In this document: positions 1 through 7,493 of the stretch, one piece after another
How positions within the stretch are numbered: position 1 is the first letter of the stretch
Layout of the letters: each line of letters opens with the position of its first letter
Assembly: GCA_029261695.1 (NCBI GenBank)
Contig: JAJDAV010000160.1
Span: forward strand, 1-37,080
Length of the DNA: 37,080 nucleotides
Direction of reading: 5' to 3'
Source of the DNA: Nitrospinaceae bacterium
GTDB lineage: Bacteria > Nitrospinota > Nitrospinia > Nitrospinales > VA-1
The notes under the pieces: generated by a model
Databases searched by the model: none
The model's input: the letters and a program-made list of their open reading frames with translations, nothing else
Told to the model about the DNA's origin: nothing
Made by a program: the position numbers and the translations under genes

Positions 1-497
1 GAAGGAATATTGAACTGGTAGTTGCCTGCCATGAAATCGCTGTTACTAATATTACTTGTGGTTGCAACCAGCCCGCCTACATCGATTTTGGAATTGGCCC
101 CAAACAAAATCCCATTAGGATTTAGGAGCATTAAATTTCCATTAGAAGTGAGCGTACCAAAAATTTCTGAACCAACGCCTCCAGTAACCCGACTGAGGTT
201 GAATGAGTCGGTAGATGGCATTTGGAAATGAGTGGCCTCGTTTTCCTGAATATTAAATGTCTGCCAATCAATAATGGCTTTATTAGTAGACTGAATAACA
301 TTAAGAGTGGTTGGATCAACCTGATCAAAAGTTACTGAACCCGCTTGAACAGTTGGGTCTGTGGGCAAAGCAAATGCAAAAGCTGGAAACAAAGCGATCC
401 ACGCCGCGAGAATGCAGACGACATGTTTGCGCCAACTGTTTCGCGAATCATTTTTATTTAATTTTAAAAAGTGACTTAAGCTCACCCTGTTCTCCAT
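1..497 (-). CDS. Two-partner secretion exoprotein (TpsA), filamentous-haemagglutinin type, N-terminal part only
   Basis: The reading frame opens with an ATG at 497-495 and runs off the left edge of the window, giving about 165 codons. Residues 1-43 look like an extended Sec signal peptide: a charged N-region, then a hydrophobic stretch ending in AFA. The rest is a TPS (haemagglutination activity) domain, with IIDWQTFNI near residue 75 and the diagnostic NPNGILFG at 126-133. In this family the TPS domain is recognised by the POTRA domains of the partner TpsB and guides the exoprotein through the outer membrane as a beta-helix. The partner gene lies directly upstream on the same strand, in B-A order. 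A likely terminator separates them, so this gene may have its own promoter in 498-681. Function of the missing part (adhesin, toxin or other) cannot be seen. No strong ribosome binding site precedes the ATG. Confidence 0.93.
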   Translation of the reverse strand, partial: MENRVSLSHFLKLNKNDSRNSWRKHVVCILAAWIALFPAFAFALPTDPTVQAGSVTFDQVDPTTLNVIQSTNKAIIDWQTFNIQENEATHFQMPSTDSFNLSRVTGGVGSEIFGTLTSNGNLMLLNPNGILFGANSKIDVGGLVATTSNISNSDFMAGNYQFNIP

Positions 498-681
498 ATT
501 TTATAAACCGCTAAAAAATTGTACAGCAATACAACTATTTGAAAAGTTTAAAATCTCACTCTAGCCTGTTCTCATGCCTCCAACCCGACCTTACAACTCT
601 TAAAATTTTCGGCAAAAGCGTTGAAGTTGGCTTTTTTATTTTGTTTATTCACTAAATTTTTCTATACAAAAAAAATGTTTT

Positions 682-707
682 AAAAAAGAGGAAAAAGTAA
701 CTTCCTC
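682..707 (-). terminator. Putative intrinsic terminator after tpsB
   Basis: On the minus strand, 26 bases after the tpsB stop, a 6-bp stem (702-707 with 688-693, GAGGAA/TTCCTC) is followed by six T residues. The stem is short and rather weak, so read-through into the exoprotein gene is possible. Confidence 0.45.
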
Positions 708-732
708 ACCCCCTCTACCAGGGAAAGTTTTG

Positions 733-2466
733 TTAATAACGTGCATTTAAGCTGAAGAAAAATCTTGGATTACTATCGCCCTCAGCGCTTACATCTCCCG
801 ACAAAGGTTGCCCCACTTCAAGATATCCAGACAACCATTCATTGATATTGGCCCGCGCACCTAACCCCGTCGCAGTTAATGAACTTGAATCGTCCTGCAC
901 GGCGGTTGTATTTCGAATCGCTACTGTTCCATGATCAAAATATAAATAGGCTTGAAAACTTTTTAAATAACTCCAATCGGTTTTAATTCCTTTTTGCAAT
1001 TCTAATTTCAATGCAATACCCTGATCACCCGTCACCTCTGAAGGGTCATAGGCTCTTACAAACTGGGAACCTCCCAGACCAAACTCTTCAGAAGACAAAA
1101 GAGCATCAAAAGCATATTGCCAACTGACGGCCGTTAAAAAGGACCAACCCAATCCCAATTGTTGAAGCCGCAACAAATCTCCAGATAGTTTAGTGAAATC
1201 ACTGCGTCCATCGGCACGCGAAAGGTTTGCGCTACCCGCACCCGTTGCATTCAAAAAGTCTATGCCTTTGGACAAGTCAACACTGAACAGATTGACACCG
1301 CGAAAGCGATCTACAAAGTCATAAGCCATCCCCATATTGAAAACCCGCAAACGATCTGTGGTTATGTTTGAGCCCAACAAATCTGTTTCAGAATTCCGGC
1401 TTGTGAAGCCAAAATGGCCTTTCAAATTCTTCCCCCTTGAACGAATAAAGGGATGCGACACCCGAACCGTAACTGAATTCGAATCGCCTTCTACCTCGAA
1501 TTGTTTGAGTGAAGAACCCGGTTCCGATTTACTAAAAGAACCCGATAAAAATAATTTTGTTCCTTCTGATGAAATAGGAATTTCTCCAAATCCATTGAAG
1601 AAAAGTAGTTCATCTGGATTACTTGTAAGTATTCCCTGAATACCTAATCGATCGTAAACACCCAATGCAGAATTGGCGTTTACCCCGCCCCTCATTTGTA
1701 TTGGACCATTAAATTTTGAGCCGCGATTATCTACGCCTGCATTCGCATCCATATCTTTATGTTTCAAGGTCAAAATTAGCTCTGACGCACCCGGTTCATC
1801 TTTAGAAGGGACAAGAACCGACTCAACAGAAACACCGGGGAGATCATCTATCAATAATAAATATCGTTCCAGATCTATGGCTTTTAGTGGACTTGAACGA
1901 AGCAGGCCTTTTCCATAACTTTTTATGAAAAGTTTTGACCCTTTCACCGGACCGCGAATTTTTAAATTTCCTATATACCCTTCAACAATCTGAATGGTGA
2001 CGACACCATTTTTTATTTTTTGTGGGACCACGATGGCTCTTGAAAGTAAATAGCCATCATTTCTATATTTGGTGGTAATTTTTTCAGCAAATCGGTATAT
2101 GAGAGCAAGGGAAACCTTTTTATCAACAAATCTTTGTTGCCACCTCTTAAATGCATTGTGGGAATAAACGGTAGATCCCTTAACCTCAATTTTTTTCAAA
2201 ATAAAGCGGATTTTCTTCAAATCTTTGGGAGGGGAATAGGATTTGGTTTCAGGGACCTCGGGTTCCATAACTGAACCCGGAACCTGCGGCTGCTCAAATC
2301 TTTTTTCCAATCTTTGAGGTTCTGCAGCGGAAGGTACCGTTTGCGCCCAAGACGAGGCTGGAAAAATAATTCCCGCTGAAAAAGCCCATACTGCCGCAAA
2401 ACAGGCAATCTGCCCCAAGCAACACCTAAATTTTAATCCCTTAAAATTCAATATCTTACCGATCAT
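733..2466 (-). CDS. TpsB outer-membrane transporter, ShlB/FhaC/HecB family
   Basis: 577 residues, the usual size of this family. A signal peptide (about 1-41, ending SSWA) is followed by a proline-rich linker, a POTRA_2-type domain (about 87-163) and a ShlB-type 16-strand barrel (from about 235). The barrel carries the lid-loop motif VRAYD at 470-474, where FhaC has VRGF/Y, and ends in an aromatic residue (LNARY). It should sit in the outer membrane and export the TpsA protein encoded immediately downstream. The start is supported by GAGG placed 7 bases before the ATG. That ribosome binding site lies inside an inverted repeat that could hide it. The function is confident from architecture; the substrate is inferred from gene order. 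Confidence 0.93.
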   Translation of the reverse strand: MIGKILNFKGLKFRCCLGQIACFAAVWAFSAGIIFPASSWAQTVPSAAEPQRLEKRFEQPQVPGSVMEPEVPETKSYSPPKDLKKIRFILKKIEVKGSTVYSHNAFKRWQQRFVDKKVSLALIYRFAEKITTKYRNDGYLLSRAIVVPQKIKNGVVTIQIVEGYIGNLKIRGPVKGSKLFIKSYGKGLLRSSPLKAIDLERYLLLIDDLPGVSVESVLVPSKDEPGASELILTLKHKDMDANAGVDNRGSKFNGPIQMRGGVNANSALGVYDRLGIQGILTSNPDELLFFNGFGEIPISSEGTKLFLSGSFSKSEPGSSLKQFEVEGDSNSVTVRVSHPFIRSRGKNLKGHFGFTSRNSETDLLGSNITTDRLRVFNMGMAYDFVDRFRGVNLFSVDLSKGIDFLNATGAGSANLSRADGRSDFTKLSGDLLRLQQLGLGWSFLTAVSWQYAFDALLSSEEFGLGGSQFVRAYDPSEVTGDQGIALKLELQKGIKTDWSYLKSFQAYLYFDHGTVAIRNTTAVQDDSSSLTATGLGARANINEWLSGYLEVGQPLSGDVSAEGDSNPRFFFSLNARY

Positions 2467-2471
2467 TTTTT

Positions 2472-2530
2472 ACCCTCAGATCGGAAATCAGACGAAGATT
2501 TAGCACTCCACCGTTCGTCCCTGAGGGTGG
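2472..2530 (-). promoter_or_regulatory. Inverted repeats in the tpsB leader that could mask the ribosome binding site
   Basis: On the minus strand ACCCTCAG (2528-2521) is exactly complementary to CTGAGGGT (2479-2472), which contains the Shine-Dalgarno sequence of tpsB 5 bases before the ATG. A second possible stem, CCACC (2530-2526) with GGTGG (2512-2508), uses three of the same bases, so the two pairings exclude each other. This is seen in sequence only; folding and regulation are inference. Confidence 0.45.
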
Positions 2531-2656
2531 TCAAAATAAGAAATCTCAACGTTATAGTTGACACAAATTAGTGCCTATCCTAACGGCGGGAAAAAGCTAA
2601 ATCTTTAATTTTAAATGGGTTATTGTTATTTTTTTGGAAACTAATTTACAGCTCAA

Positions 2657-3370
2657 TCAGTAGGGGGGAGCGAGTTTATTGAGCCTTTCAAGGAAAGCTT
2701 GTGCCGATTCGGGGACTCTGACACCTTTTTGACCGGCCAGGAGAATCCGGTTATTGACCTTTTGTTGGTAATACTGGCGATTGGCTTTGTTATCTGAATT
2801 AATGACAGTGCCATTTAAGGAAATACCAGCGAACAAACCTTTAATAGAAGAGTAGGCATAAATATCTTTTTTAAGGAGGATTTTCTGTAGATTTATATCT
2901 ATTCTCTTTCCCAAGGGACCAATGGCAACCTCAGGCCCCGCCCCCAGATCAAACTGAGTTTTAAATAATTCTCTTAAACCTTTTTTGGTCACAACAACCA
3001 AAACGATTTCTGCTTTCTGAATTCCAGCCTGAAAACCATAACTGGCTTGCCTTGATTTAACAAAAGCAGGTGGATTCCATTTTCCAGTTTTGGGAGAGCG
3101 TACTATAACCACCCCTTTTCCCACCCTCGCTCCAGCGATCATGGCCGCCTTGAAAAGATTAGGAAACACCACAAATGCCTTCGCGTGGCCCAAAAGTTCT
3201 TGAGGAATTCGATGCCCATCCGCATTGATCAAAGATTCGATCGACTGTTCTGCATCCAGCAATAGTTCTGTATGCTTAAATGGATTAGTGTCCAAAGATT
3301 CTGTTATGGGGTTCGACGCACAGGAAGACAAAAATAAAACGATAAAAGCTATTTTAATAGTCTGAAACAT
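2657..3370 (-). CDS. SYLF (Ysc84-like) domain lipoprotein
   Basis: 237 residues from the ATG at 3370. A longer frame exists upstream, but this start places a clean lipoprotein signal right at the N-terminus: a hydrophobic stretch, then LSSC with Cys17 as the probable lipidated residue. From about residue 55 the protein matches the SYLF/Ysc84 pattern (GHAKAFVVFPNLFKA, the AGARVGKGVV segment, YGFQAG, the DLGAGPEVAIGP segment and AYSSIKGLFAGISL). SYLF domains bind phospholipids and are common as periplasmic or outer-membrane lipoproteins in Gram-negatives; their exact role is unclear. A weak GAGG lies 11 bases before this ATG. It has no obvious operon partner. Confidence 0.85.
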   Translation of the reverse strand: MFQTIKIAFIVLFLSSCASNPITESLDTNPFKHTELLLDAEQSIESLINADGHRIPQELLGHAKAFVVFPNLFKAAMIAGARVGKGVVIVRSPKTGKWNPPAFVKSRQASYGFQAGIQKAEIVLVVVTKKGLRELFKTQFDLGAGPEVAIGPLGKRIDINLQKILLKKDIYAYSSIKGLFAGISLNGTVINSDNKANRQYYQQKVNNRILLAGQKGVRVPESAQAFLERLNKLAPPY

Positions 3371-3472
3371 AAAATCAGCAGCCTCTATTTTAAAAATAAT
3401 TTTAACGTTAGAAGAATACCACAAATCTGGGTCGCCGCACCGCAAAGCGTCTCTCGATTAAATACAAGGGGT

Positions 3473-3494
3473 TTAAAAATGCAACTGCAGTTGC
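3473..3494 (-). terminator. Possible terminator after the FMN-binding protein gene
   Basis: A perfect 14-base palindrome GCAACTGCAGTTGC (3481-3494) lies just past the stop codon on the minus strand and is followed by ATTTTTAAA. It would fold as a 5-bp stem with a 4-base loop, which is a weak terminator. Confidence 0.4.
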
Positions 3495-3501
3495 GGGGGA
3501 A

Positions 3502-4068
3502 CTAAGGGGTGTTGAGGAAGAGAACTTTATAAAATGCAGTGGCTCGGGAAACCCCTTTTCTTAAAGCTCGAACCGACAGGGTCGCACCAGTGATGGAATT
3601 TACTGTTCGATAATCTGACTCCGCATCTCTGCCCGTAAACTGATCCATAAAAGATGGATAGCGAACCTCCCAACCGCGTGGTTCACGGTATACGAGAATC
3701 TCAACATCGCGAACGGTTCCATCTACATTGAGCACCGTCATGAAAGTAATGGGGAAAGACTTTCCAATTTCATGGTCAAAGACCGCATAGCCCAAAATAT
3801 TATCGCCCTTTCTGCCCACATAAAAGTTTATGCGGTTTACATCGATTTTTTGCAGACATAATTCACCAATCGCTTTTTTCTGTTCTTCCGTAAGCCACTT
3901 TTTTTCTCGGTCAACCTTGTCTGCACCGGGAAAGGCAATTTCAAAAGCCTGCTTTTTCGTCAGGTAGACCTGAACATCTAATACCTTTTCTTCTTCAGAA
4001 AAAGCATTGGGCAAAAAAGCGTTCAAACTGAATGCCACTATGAAAATTGCTGGGAGAAGTTTTCTCAT
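3502..4068 (-). CDS. Secreted FMN-binding domain protein
   Basis: 188 residues. Residues 1-24 form a Sec signal peptide (ends NAFS). The C-terminal half fits the FMN-binding domain (PF04205, as in RnfG/NqrC and NosR). It has SITGAT at 158-163, in which Thr163 corresponds to the threonine that takes up covalently bound FMN via a phosphodiester link (the work of ApbE). The preceding segment (about 105-130) is the typical beta-strand region ending in VYREPRGWEVR. No Rnf, Nqr or ApbE gene is present in this window, so its electron partner is unknown. It probably works in the periplasm as a small flavin electron carrier. It lies downstream of the porin gene but behind a very strong terminator, so it is likely transcribed separately. 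Confidence 0.8.
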   Translation of the reverse strand: MRKLLPAIFIVAFSLNAFLPNAFSEEEKVLDVQVYLTKKQAFEIAFPGADKVDREKKWLTEEQKKAIGELCLQKIDVNRINFYVGRKGDNILGYAVFDHEIGKSFPITFMTVLNVDGTVRDVEILVYREPRGWEVRYPSFMDQFTGRDAESDYRTVNSITGATLSVRALRKGVSRATAFYKVLFLNTP

Positions 4069-4157
4069 TTTCTTAAATGAAATTTGTTAGGGTTATCTAA
4101 ACCAGTTAGGCCTGTGCTTTTTACAATACCACAGGTCTTTAAAGCAAAAAAATAAGC

Positions 4158-4215
4158 AAAAAAAATCCTGGTATCGCGAAATCTGGGAGGAGCCAGAATT
4201 TCGCGATACCAGGAT
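4158..4215 (-). terminator. Strong intrinsic terminator of the porin gene
   Basis: A near-perfect inverted repeat (arms 4165-4186 and 4194-4215, 22 pairs with one bulged base and a 7-base loop) is followed on the minus strand by eight T residues (4165-4158). It begins about 30 bases after the porin stop codon. The stem is much longer than needed for termination. Confidence 0.9.
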
Positions 4216-4245
4216 AAGGTGTCCTAACAACGGACAGTCATCAAC

Positions 4246-5505
4246 TCAGTACATATAGGCAACAGACATTCTAAATTCATTTGTCTCCGTGTCATTCTCA
4301 AGTCGCGTGTGCGTGTGATCAGCCTTGATAGAAACCGCTGGAATCGGCAGGTAAGCAACACCAAACGTATAGATCGCGTTTCTATTACGATTCAAGCTTG
4401 GAGCAAAGCCGTCAACCACATCATCCTGAGTTCTTACACGTTCATACATGAAATGAGGAACGATGTCATGCGTGGTTTTCCAACCCATCAATTGAGGAAG
4501 ATGCACTCCTGCTTGAACATTGACACCATATTGGTGCTTTGCCACTCCGCCTCCACAACTATTCCCAGCAATACTACAAAAATTATTGATTGCTCCAGTA
4601 TCAGCGATATGAGTGCTCACAATGGATGAGTTCATTTCAAACCATTCATGTCGATATTTAATATCCGCCTCAACCAAAGTAATAAAACCTCCTGCATCAA
4701 TATAACCCTGAGTAGTGTCTCCCAAGAAAGTAGAAAACCCAACCTGCAGCCCCGGATAGAGCTTGGTGAGTTCAACCCTTCCTGTTACGGCAAAATCTTC
4801 AGCTATACGCTGATTGATTTGCGAGCCACGGCCATCTCGAATACCATTACTACTGAAGGCATTATTATTACCACCATTTCCGTTTCCTCTTCCATCTGTT
4901 GTAGAGTTATCCGAAATAGACTGCAAAGAGTTCACGACATAAAGGCGATAATTTACACCTTCCATTGGCGTGCCATAAATTCCAGCCCCGCCCACACTCC
5001 AACTACTAGGGATCATTCGAACTTGCAACTCAGGACGTTCCGTTGTCCAGAACAGAGTCGGCTCGTGAAATTCATTTAAGAGTCCTACAGGCGCCAGCAT
5101 GACACCAGCCCTGACATTGAAGGAATCCGTTAACAGGAAATCCAATTGAGCAAATTCCATTTCCAATTCCTGTGCTGCACCCTCGAAATCGATTTCAGCA
5201 TTTAAATGAATCCAATCTGCCAATAAAGCATGTACACCGATAACAAATCGATGCGCATCAATAGTTGTTTCTTGATTAGCGCCTGAAGTTGGAGCTTGCA
5301 AATGCACCTCTCCATAACCATGAATACTCACTCGGTTATGTTGTTTGCTACCTGAACCACCGCTGCGACCTTTCAAATTATCCATTTCGTCAGACAGAAT
5401 ATCTATCTGCCGTTTTAATTCATCTACGTCTGCTGAAAAAGCTGGTCCACTCCAAAAAAGTGTTACCAAACCGATCAAAGCAAACAATGTAAACTTTTGT
5501 TTCAT
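4246..5505 (-). CDS. Outer-membrane porin-like beta-barrel with N-terminal coiled coil
   Basis: 419 residues. The signal peptide ends at about residue 24 (PAFSA). A short heptad-like helix (about 26-47, DELKRQIDILSDEMDNLKG) may be a trimer-forming coiled coil or periplasmic anchor. The remainder alternates polar and hydrophobic residues as a beta-barrel and ends in Tyr (SVAYMY). The pattern GYGEVHLQ then DAHRFVIGVHALLADWIHLNAEIDFE resembles OprO/OprP-like or related porins, but the substrate cannot be told. A good SD (AGGAG) precedes the ATG. The promoter region has a sigma70-type promoter followed by a Fur-box-like palindrome, so expression probably rises when iron is scarce. The lack of a plug domain argues against a TonB-dependent receptor. 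Confidence 0.8.
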   Translation of the reverse strand: MKQKFTLFALIGLVTLFWSGPAFSADVDELKRQIDILSDEMDNLKGRSGGSGSKQHNRVSIHGYGEVHLQAPTSGANQETTIDAHRFVIGVHALLADWIHLNAEIDFEGAAQELEMEFAQLDFLLTDSFNVRAGVMLAPVGLLNEFHEPTLFWTTERPELQVRMIPSSWSVGGAGIYGTPMEGVNYRLYVVNSLQSISDNSTTDGRGNGNGGNNNAFSSNGIRDGRGSQINQRIAEDFAVTGRVELTKLYPGLQVGFSTFLGDTTQGYIDAGGFITLVEADIKYRHEWFEMNSSIVSTHIADTGAINNFCSIAGNSCGGGVAKHQYGVNVQAGVHLPQLMGWKTTHDIVPHFMYERVRTQDDVVDGFAPSLNRNRNAIYTFGVAYLPIPAVSIKADHTHTRLENDTETNEFRMSVAYMY

Positions 5506-5567
5506 TGAGCTACTCCTTTCTCCTCTTAATAAAAAAAAACGATATAACCTAAAAGAATAAACCTAAT

Positions 5568-5582
5568 TGAGAATGGTTGTCA
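5568..5582. promoter_or_regulatory. Fur-box-like site at the porin promoter
   Basis: TGAGAATGGTTGTCA matches the 7-1-7 Fur consensus TGATAATnATTATCA at 11 of 14 defined positions. It sits just downstream of the predicted transcription start of the porin gene, a position expected to block transcription when iron-loaded Fur binds. Confidence 0.6.
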
Positions 5583-5598
5583 TTTACATATTTATCCT

Positions 5599-5627
5599 TT
5601 TATAAACAATCAGGCACAACCTGTCAA
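5599..5627 (-). promoter_or_regulatory. Sigma70-type promoter of the porin gene
   Basis: On the minus strand TTGACA (5627-5622, perfect -35) and TATAAA (5604-5599, 5 of 6 for -10) are spaced by 17 bases. Transcription would start near 5592, giving a leader of about 87 bases that contains the Fur-like site. Confidence 0.7.
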
Positions 5628-5754
5628 CAGTAAACTTTAATAAAACAAAGGGTTTGAAAGGTAAATGCTTGGCGCGAACCACGAATCAACCATTAATATG
5701 TTATAATTCAATAGCTTATAAAGTATCATAAAAACTATAGCCTTATTTTAATTT

Positions 5755-5769
5755 TGATAATTGTTTTCA
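5755..5769. promoter_or_regulatory. Second Fur-box-like site between the EAL gene and the porin gene
   Basis: TGATAATTGTTTTCA matches the Fur consensus at 12 of 14 positions. It lies about 130 bases upstream of the porin -35 element and 32 bases past the EAL stop codon, so its target is not obvious. Confidence 0.5.
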
Positions 5770-5800
5770 ATTGAATAACAAAATTTAAAATTAATCGGCC

Positions 5801-6595
5801 CTAAACTACCTTCTGATTAAAAAAACGAATGGCTTTTTCTGCCGGTACAGCAGGACTCAATTTGAATCCTTGAGCTTGATTTAATCCCAATTCCCATAGA
5901 GTGAATTCTTCGTCTTTGTTTTCGACACCTTCCACAATCGTTCTTAATCCCAACTCTTTTGCTAAATTTGCCACTCCTTGTATAACAGTTTTGGTTTTCG
6001 GGGAATCTAGGAACCTGACAAAACTTTGATCCACCTTCAGACAATCCAACGGGAGACGTGACAAATGGTGAATGGATGAAAACCCTATACCAAAATCATC
6101 CAACGCCAAACGGACCCCCTCTTTCCGCAAACCTTCCAGCAATGGAAGAATGGTAGAAAGATCACGCAAAAAAATTGACTCTGTTATTTCTAACTCCAAA
6201 TACTTAGGGTCCAACCCAGTCATGGATAAAATTTCAAAAACTCGGTCGGCAAAACCTATATCTTCAAGTTGTCCACCCGAAACATTCACCGAAATCGTAC
6301 AGGTTTTCCCTTCTTTCACCTGCCAACTCTTAGCCTGCCGGCAGGCAGTTAAAAGAACCCATTCCCCTAGAGAATGAATTCCACCTTTATATTCTGCAAC
6401 GGGAATAAACTCTGAAGGGGGTATTTGACCGTAACCCGGAGCATGCCAACGCACTAGAGCTTCAAAGCCCGTTACCTGTTTTGTAAATAGATCCCATTGA
6501 GGTTGGTAAAGTACTGAAAACTCGCCTTTCTCCAAACCTATAGAAATATCTACCCCCAATGCTCTTTCAAGGGAAGACTTCGTTCGCATTAACAT
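5801..6595 (-). CDS. Stand-alone EAL domain protein, c-di-GMP phosphodiesterase
   Basis: 264 residues from the ATG at 6595, chosen because AAGGAGGT lies 5 bases before it; the longer frame would need a TTG. Nearly the whole protein is one EAL domain and the catalytic set looks complete: EAL in GFEALVRW, NVSGGQL, ELEITES, DDFG followed by IGFSS, LKVDQSF, IVEGVEN and the final QGFKLSPAV. The family hydrolyses cyclic di-GMP to pGpG, lowering the signal for biofilm and surface growth. There is no GGDEF, PAS or membrane segment, so the enzyme is probably cytoplasmic and regulated by partners. The gene follows the response regulator at 6725-7123 but is separated by a terminator-like hairpin. Confidence 0.92.
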   Translation of the reverse strand: MLMRTKSSLERALGVDISIGLEKGEFSVLYQPQWDLFTKQVTGFEALVRWHAPGYGQIPPSEFIPVAEYKGGIHSLGEWVLLTACRQAKSWQVKEGKTCTISVNVSGGQLEDIGFADRVFEILSMTGLDPKYLELEITESIFLRDLSTILPLLEGLRKEGVRLALDDFGIGFSSIHHLSRLPLDCLKVDQSFVRFLDSPKTKTVIQGVANLAKELGLRTIVEGVENKDEEFTLWELGLNQAQGFKLSPAVPAEKAIRFFNQKVV

Positions 6596-6645
6596 AAACA
6601 ACCTCCTTGGGGCCTTGGTAAAACTTAACAACAAGCCCGCTTAAT

Positions 6646-6683
6646 AAAAGTCCGCAACCAGGGCGCAACTCCCGGTTACGGAC
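6646..6683 (-). terminator. Terminator-like hairpin between the response regulator and EAL genes
   Basis: On the minus strand a 12-13 bp stem (6683-6671 with 6662-6650; one G-T pair and one bulge) is followed by TTTT. It would end or attenuate transcription from the DUF2325-response regulator operon before the EAL gene. Confidence 0.6.
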
Positions 6684-6724
6684 TCTTTGATTCGGCCCGG
6701 GGTTAGGACCGAAAAATTAAGTAA

Positions 6725-7123
6725 TCAAACTTCTTTAGCTTCCAATGCAGGCTCTCTTTCCATGCAAACAAAAAAATCACAAACAATGACAGCCAGCTTA
6801 AGTGGGTCAACAGGCTTTAAAATTTGCTCATAAACATTCACTTCTTGAAACTCAAGAACGCTACCCGCCCAAAATGTGGATGTTATAAAAATTACTTTTT
6901 GGCGTTGTTCGGCTGACAATTGGCGGATAAAATCAAAACCAGTTTCACCTTCCAAACAATCATTGACAATAACAAGGTCATAATCAGTCAAAAGGTTTTG
7001 AGGGTTTCCCCCTCCCTTGGAAAATCGGATTTCATGTCCAAAACGGGCCAGCATAATTCCCAACCGTCCTCGCTCCTCTTTATCTTCATGTAGCACAAGA
7101 ATCTTTTTTGGAGGTATTGTCAT
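6725..7123 (-). CDS. Response-regulator receiver domain protein with altered phospho-acceptor
   Basis: 132 residues, a single receiver (CheY-like) domain without an output domain. The acidic pair (HED near residue 13), the conserved Thr/Ser (ITSTF) and Lys (ILKPVDP) are present. At the expected phospho-acceptor position the sequence reads VNDCLEGETG: counting back from the conserved glycine, Asn takes the Asp position and an Asp follows it. The domain may therefore not be phosphorylated normally, or may use the neighbouring Asp. ATG with AAGGAG 7 bases upstream. The gene begins 12 bases after the DUF2325 gene, so the two share a Fur-controlled operon. It may act as a protein-interaction switch for the downstream EAL enzyme; that is inference. 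Confidence 0.85.
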   Translation of the reverse strand: MTIPPKKILVLHEDKEERGRLGIMLARFGHEIRFSKGGGNPQNLLTDYDLVIVNDCLEGETGFDFIRQLSAEQRQKVIFITSTFWAGSVLEFQEVNVYEQILKPVDPLKLAVIVCDFFVCMEREPALEAKEV

Positions 7124-7135
7124 ATCATTACTCCT

Positions 7136-7414
7136 TTAAGAAAGGCTGTTGAGGCAACGTTTAAGGGCAGAAACACTACTGGAATGGCAACGATCTACGG
7201 GAATATTCTGTTCCCTTCCAACACGAACGGCTTCAGTCACCATAGGATGGGCCACCGTTCCTGTAAAAATTAGAATTCGCTGGACACCATTCATTCGTCG
7301 AGCCATATTGGGGATGCGCTGGCTAAACACCCGTGCATCAAAACCTCTAATACGGCATTCCCTCTCATAAGACCTTTTCAACCTATCCAATCCTCCAATA
7401 ATAGCCACACTCAT
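7136..7414 (-). CDS. DUF2325 domain protein
   Basis: 92 residues from the ATG at 7414, with AGGGAG 6 bases upstream. A longer TTG-initiated frame would overlap the Fur box and is rejected. The sequence fits DUF2325 (PF10087), a small Rossmann-like domain: it starts SVAIIGGLDRLKRSYE, continues with RILIFTGTVAHPMV, and ends with a segment corresponding to the usual CHSSSVSALKRCL pattern. No biochemical function is established for this family. A perfect Fur box lies 30 bases before the start and a receiver-domain gene follows 12 bases downstream. This suggests an iron-responsive role. Confidence 0.8.
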   Translation of the reverse strand: MSVAIIGGLDRLKRSYERECRIRGFDARVFSQRIPNMARRMNGVQRILIFTGTVAHPMVTEAVRVGREQNIPVDRCHSSSVSALKRCLNSLS

Positions 7415-7443
7415 ATACATCTCCCTAACATTAAAAATGAAAT

Positions 7444-7458
7444 TGATAATTATTATCA
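7444..7458. promoter_or_regulatory. Perfect Fur box upstream of the DUF2325-response regulator operon
   Basis: TGATAATTATTATCA matches all 14 defined positions of the Fur consensus. It is the core of a perfect 19-base palindrome (7442-7460). It lies 30-44 bases before the DUF2325 start, the region where RNA polymerase would bind. Confidence 0.88.
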
Positions 7459-7493
7459 ATATTAAAATAAATAAATTTTTTTCAATACTTTAA

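Noticed and set aside
612-637. Hairpin followed by T run on the plus strand, terminator-like
   Set aside because: The stem is only AAAAGC/GCTTTT and no plus-strand gene ends nearby.
541-660. Possible c-di-GMP riboswitch or other structured leader upstream of the TpsA gene
   Set aside because: Some short complementary segments exist on the minus strand (GCCAAC and GTTGGAGGC), but the conserved GEMM core elements are absent and the pairing is imperfect.
6596-6634. Upstream TTG start of the EAL gene
   Set aside because: The ATG at 6595 has a perfect AAGGAGGT at the right distance; the TTG has none.
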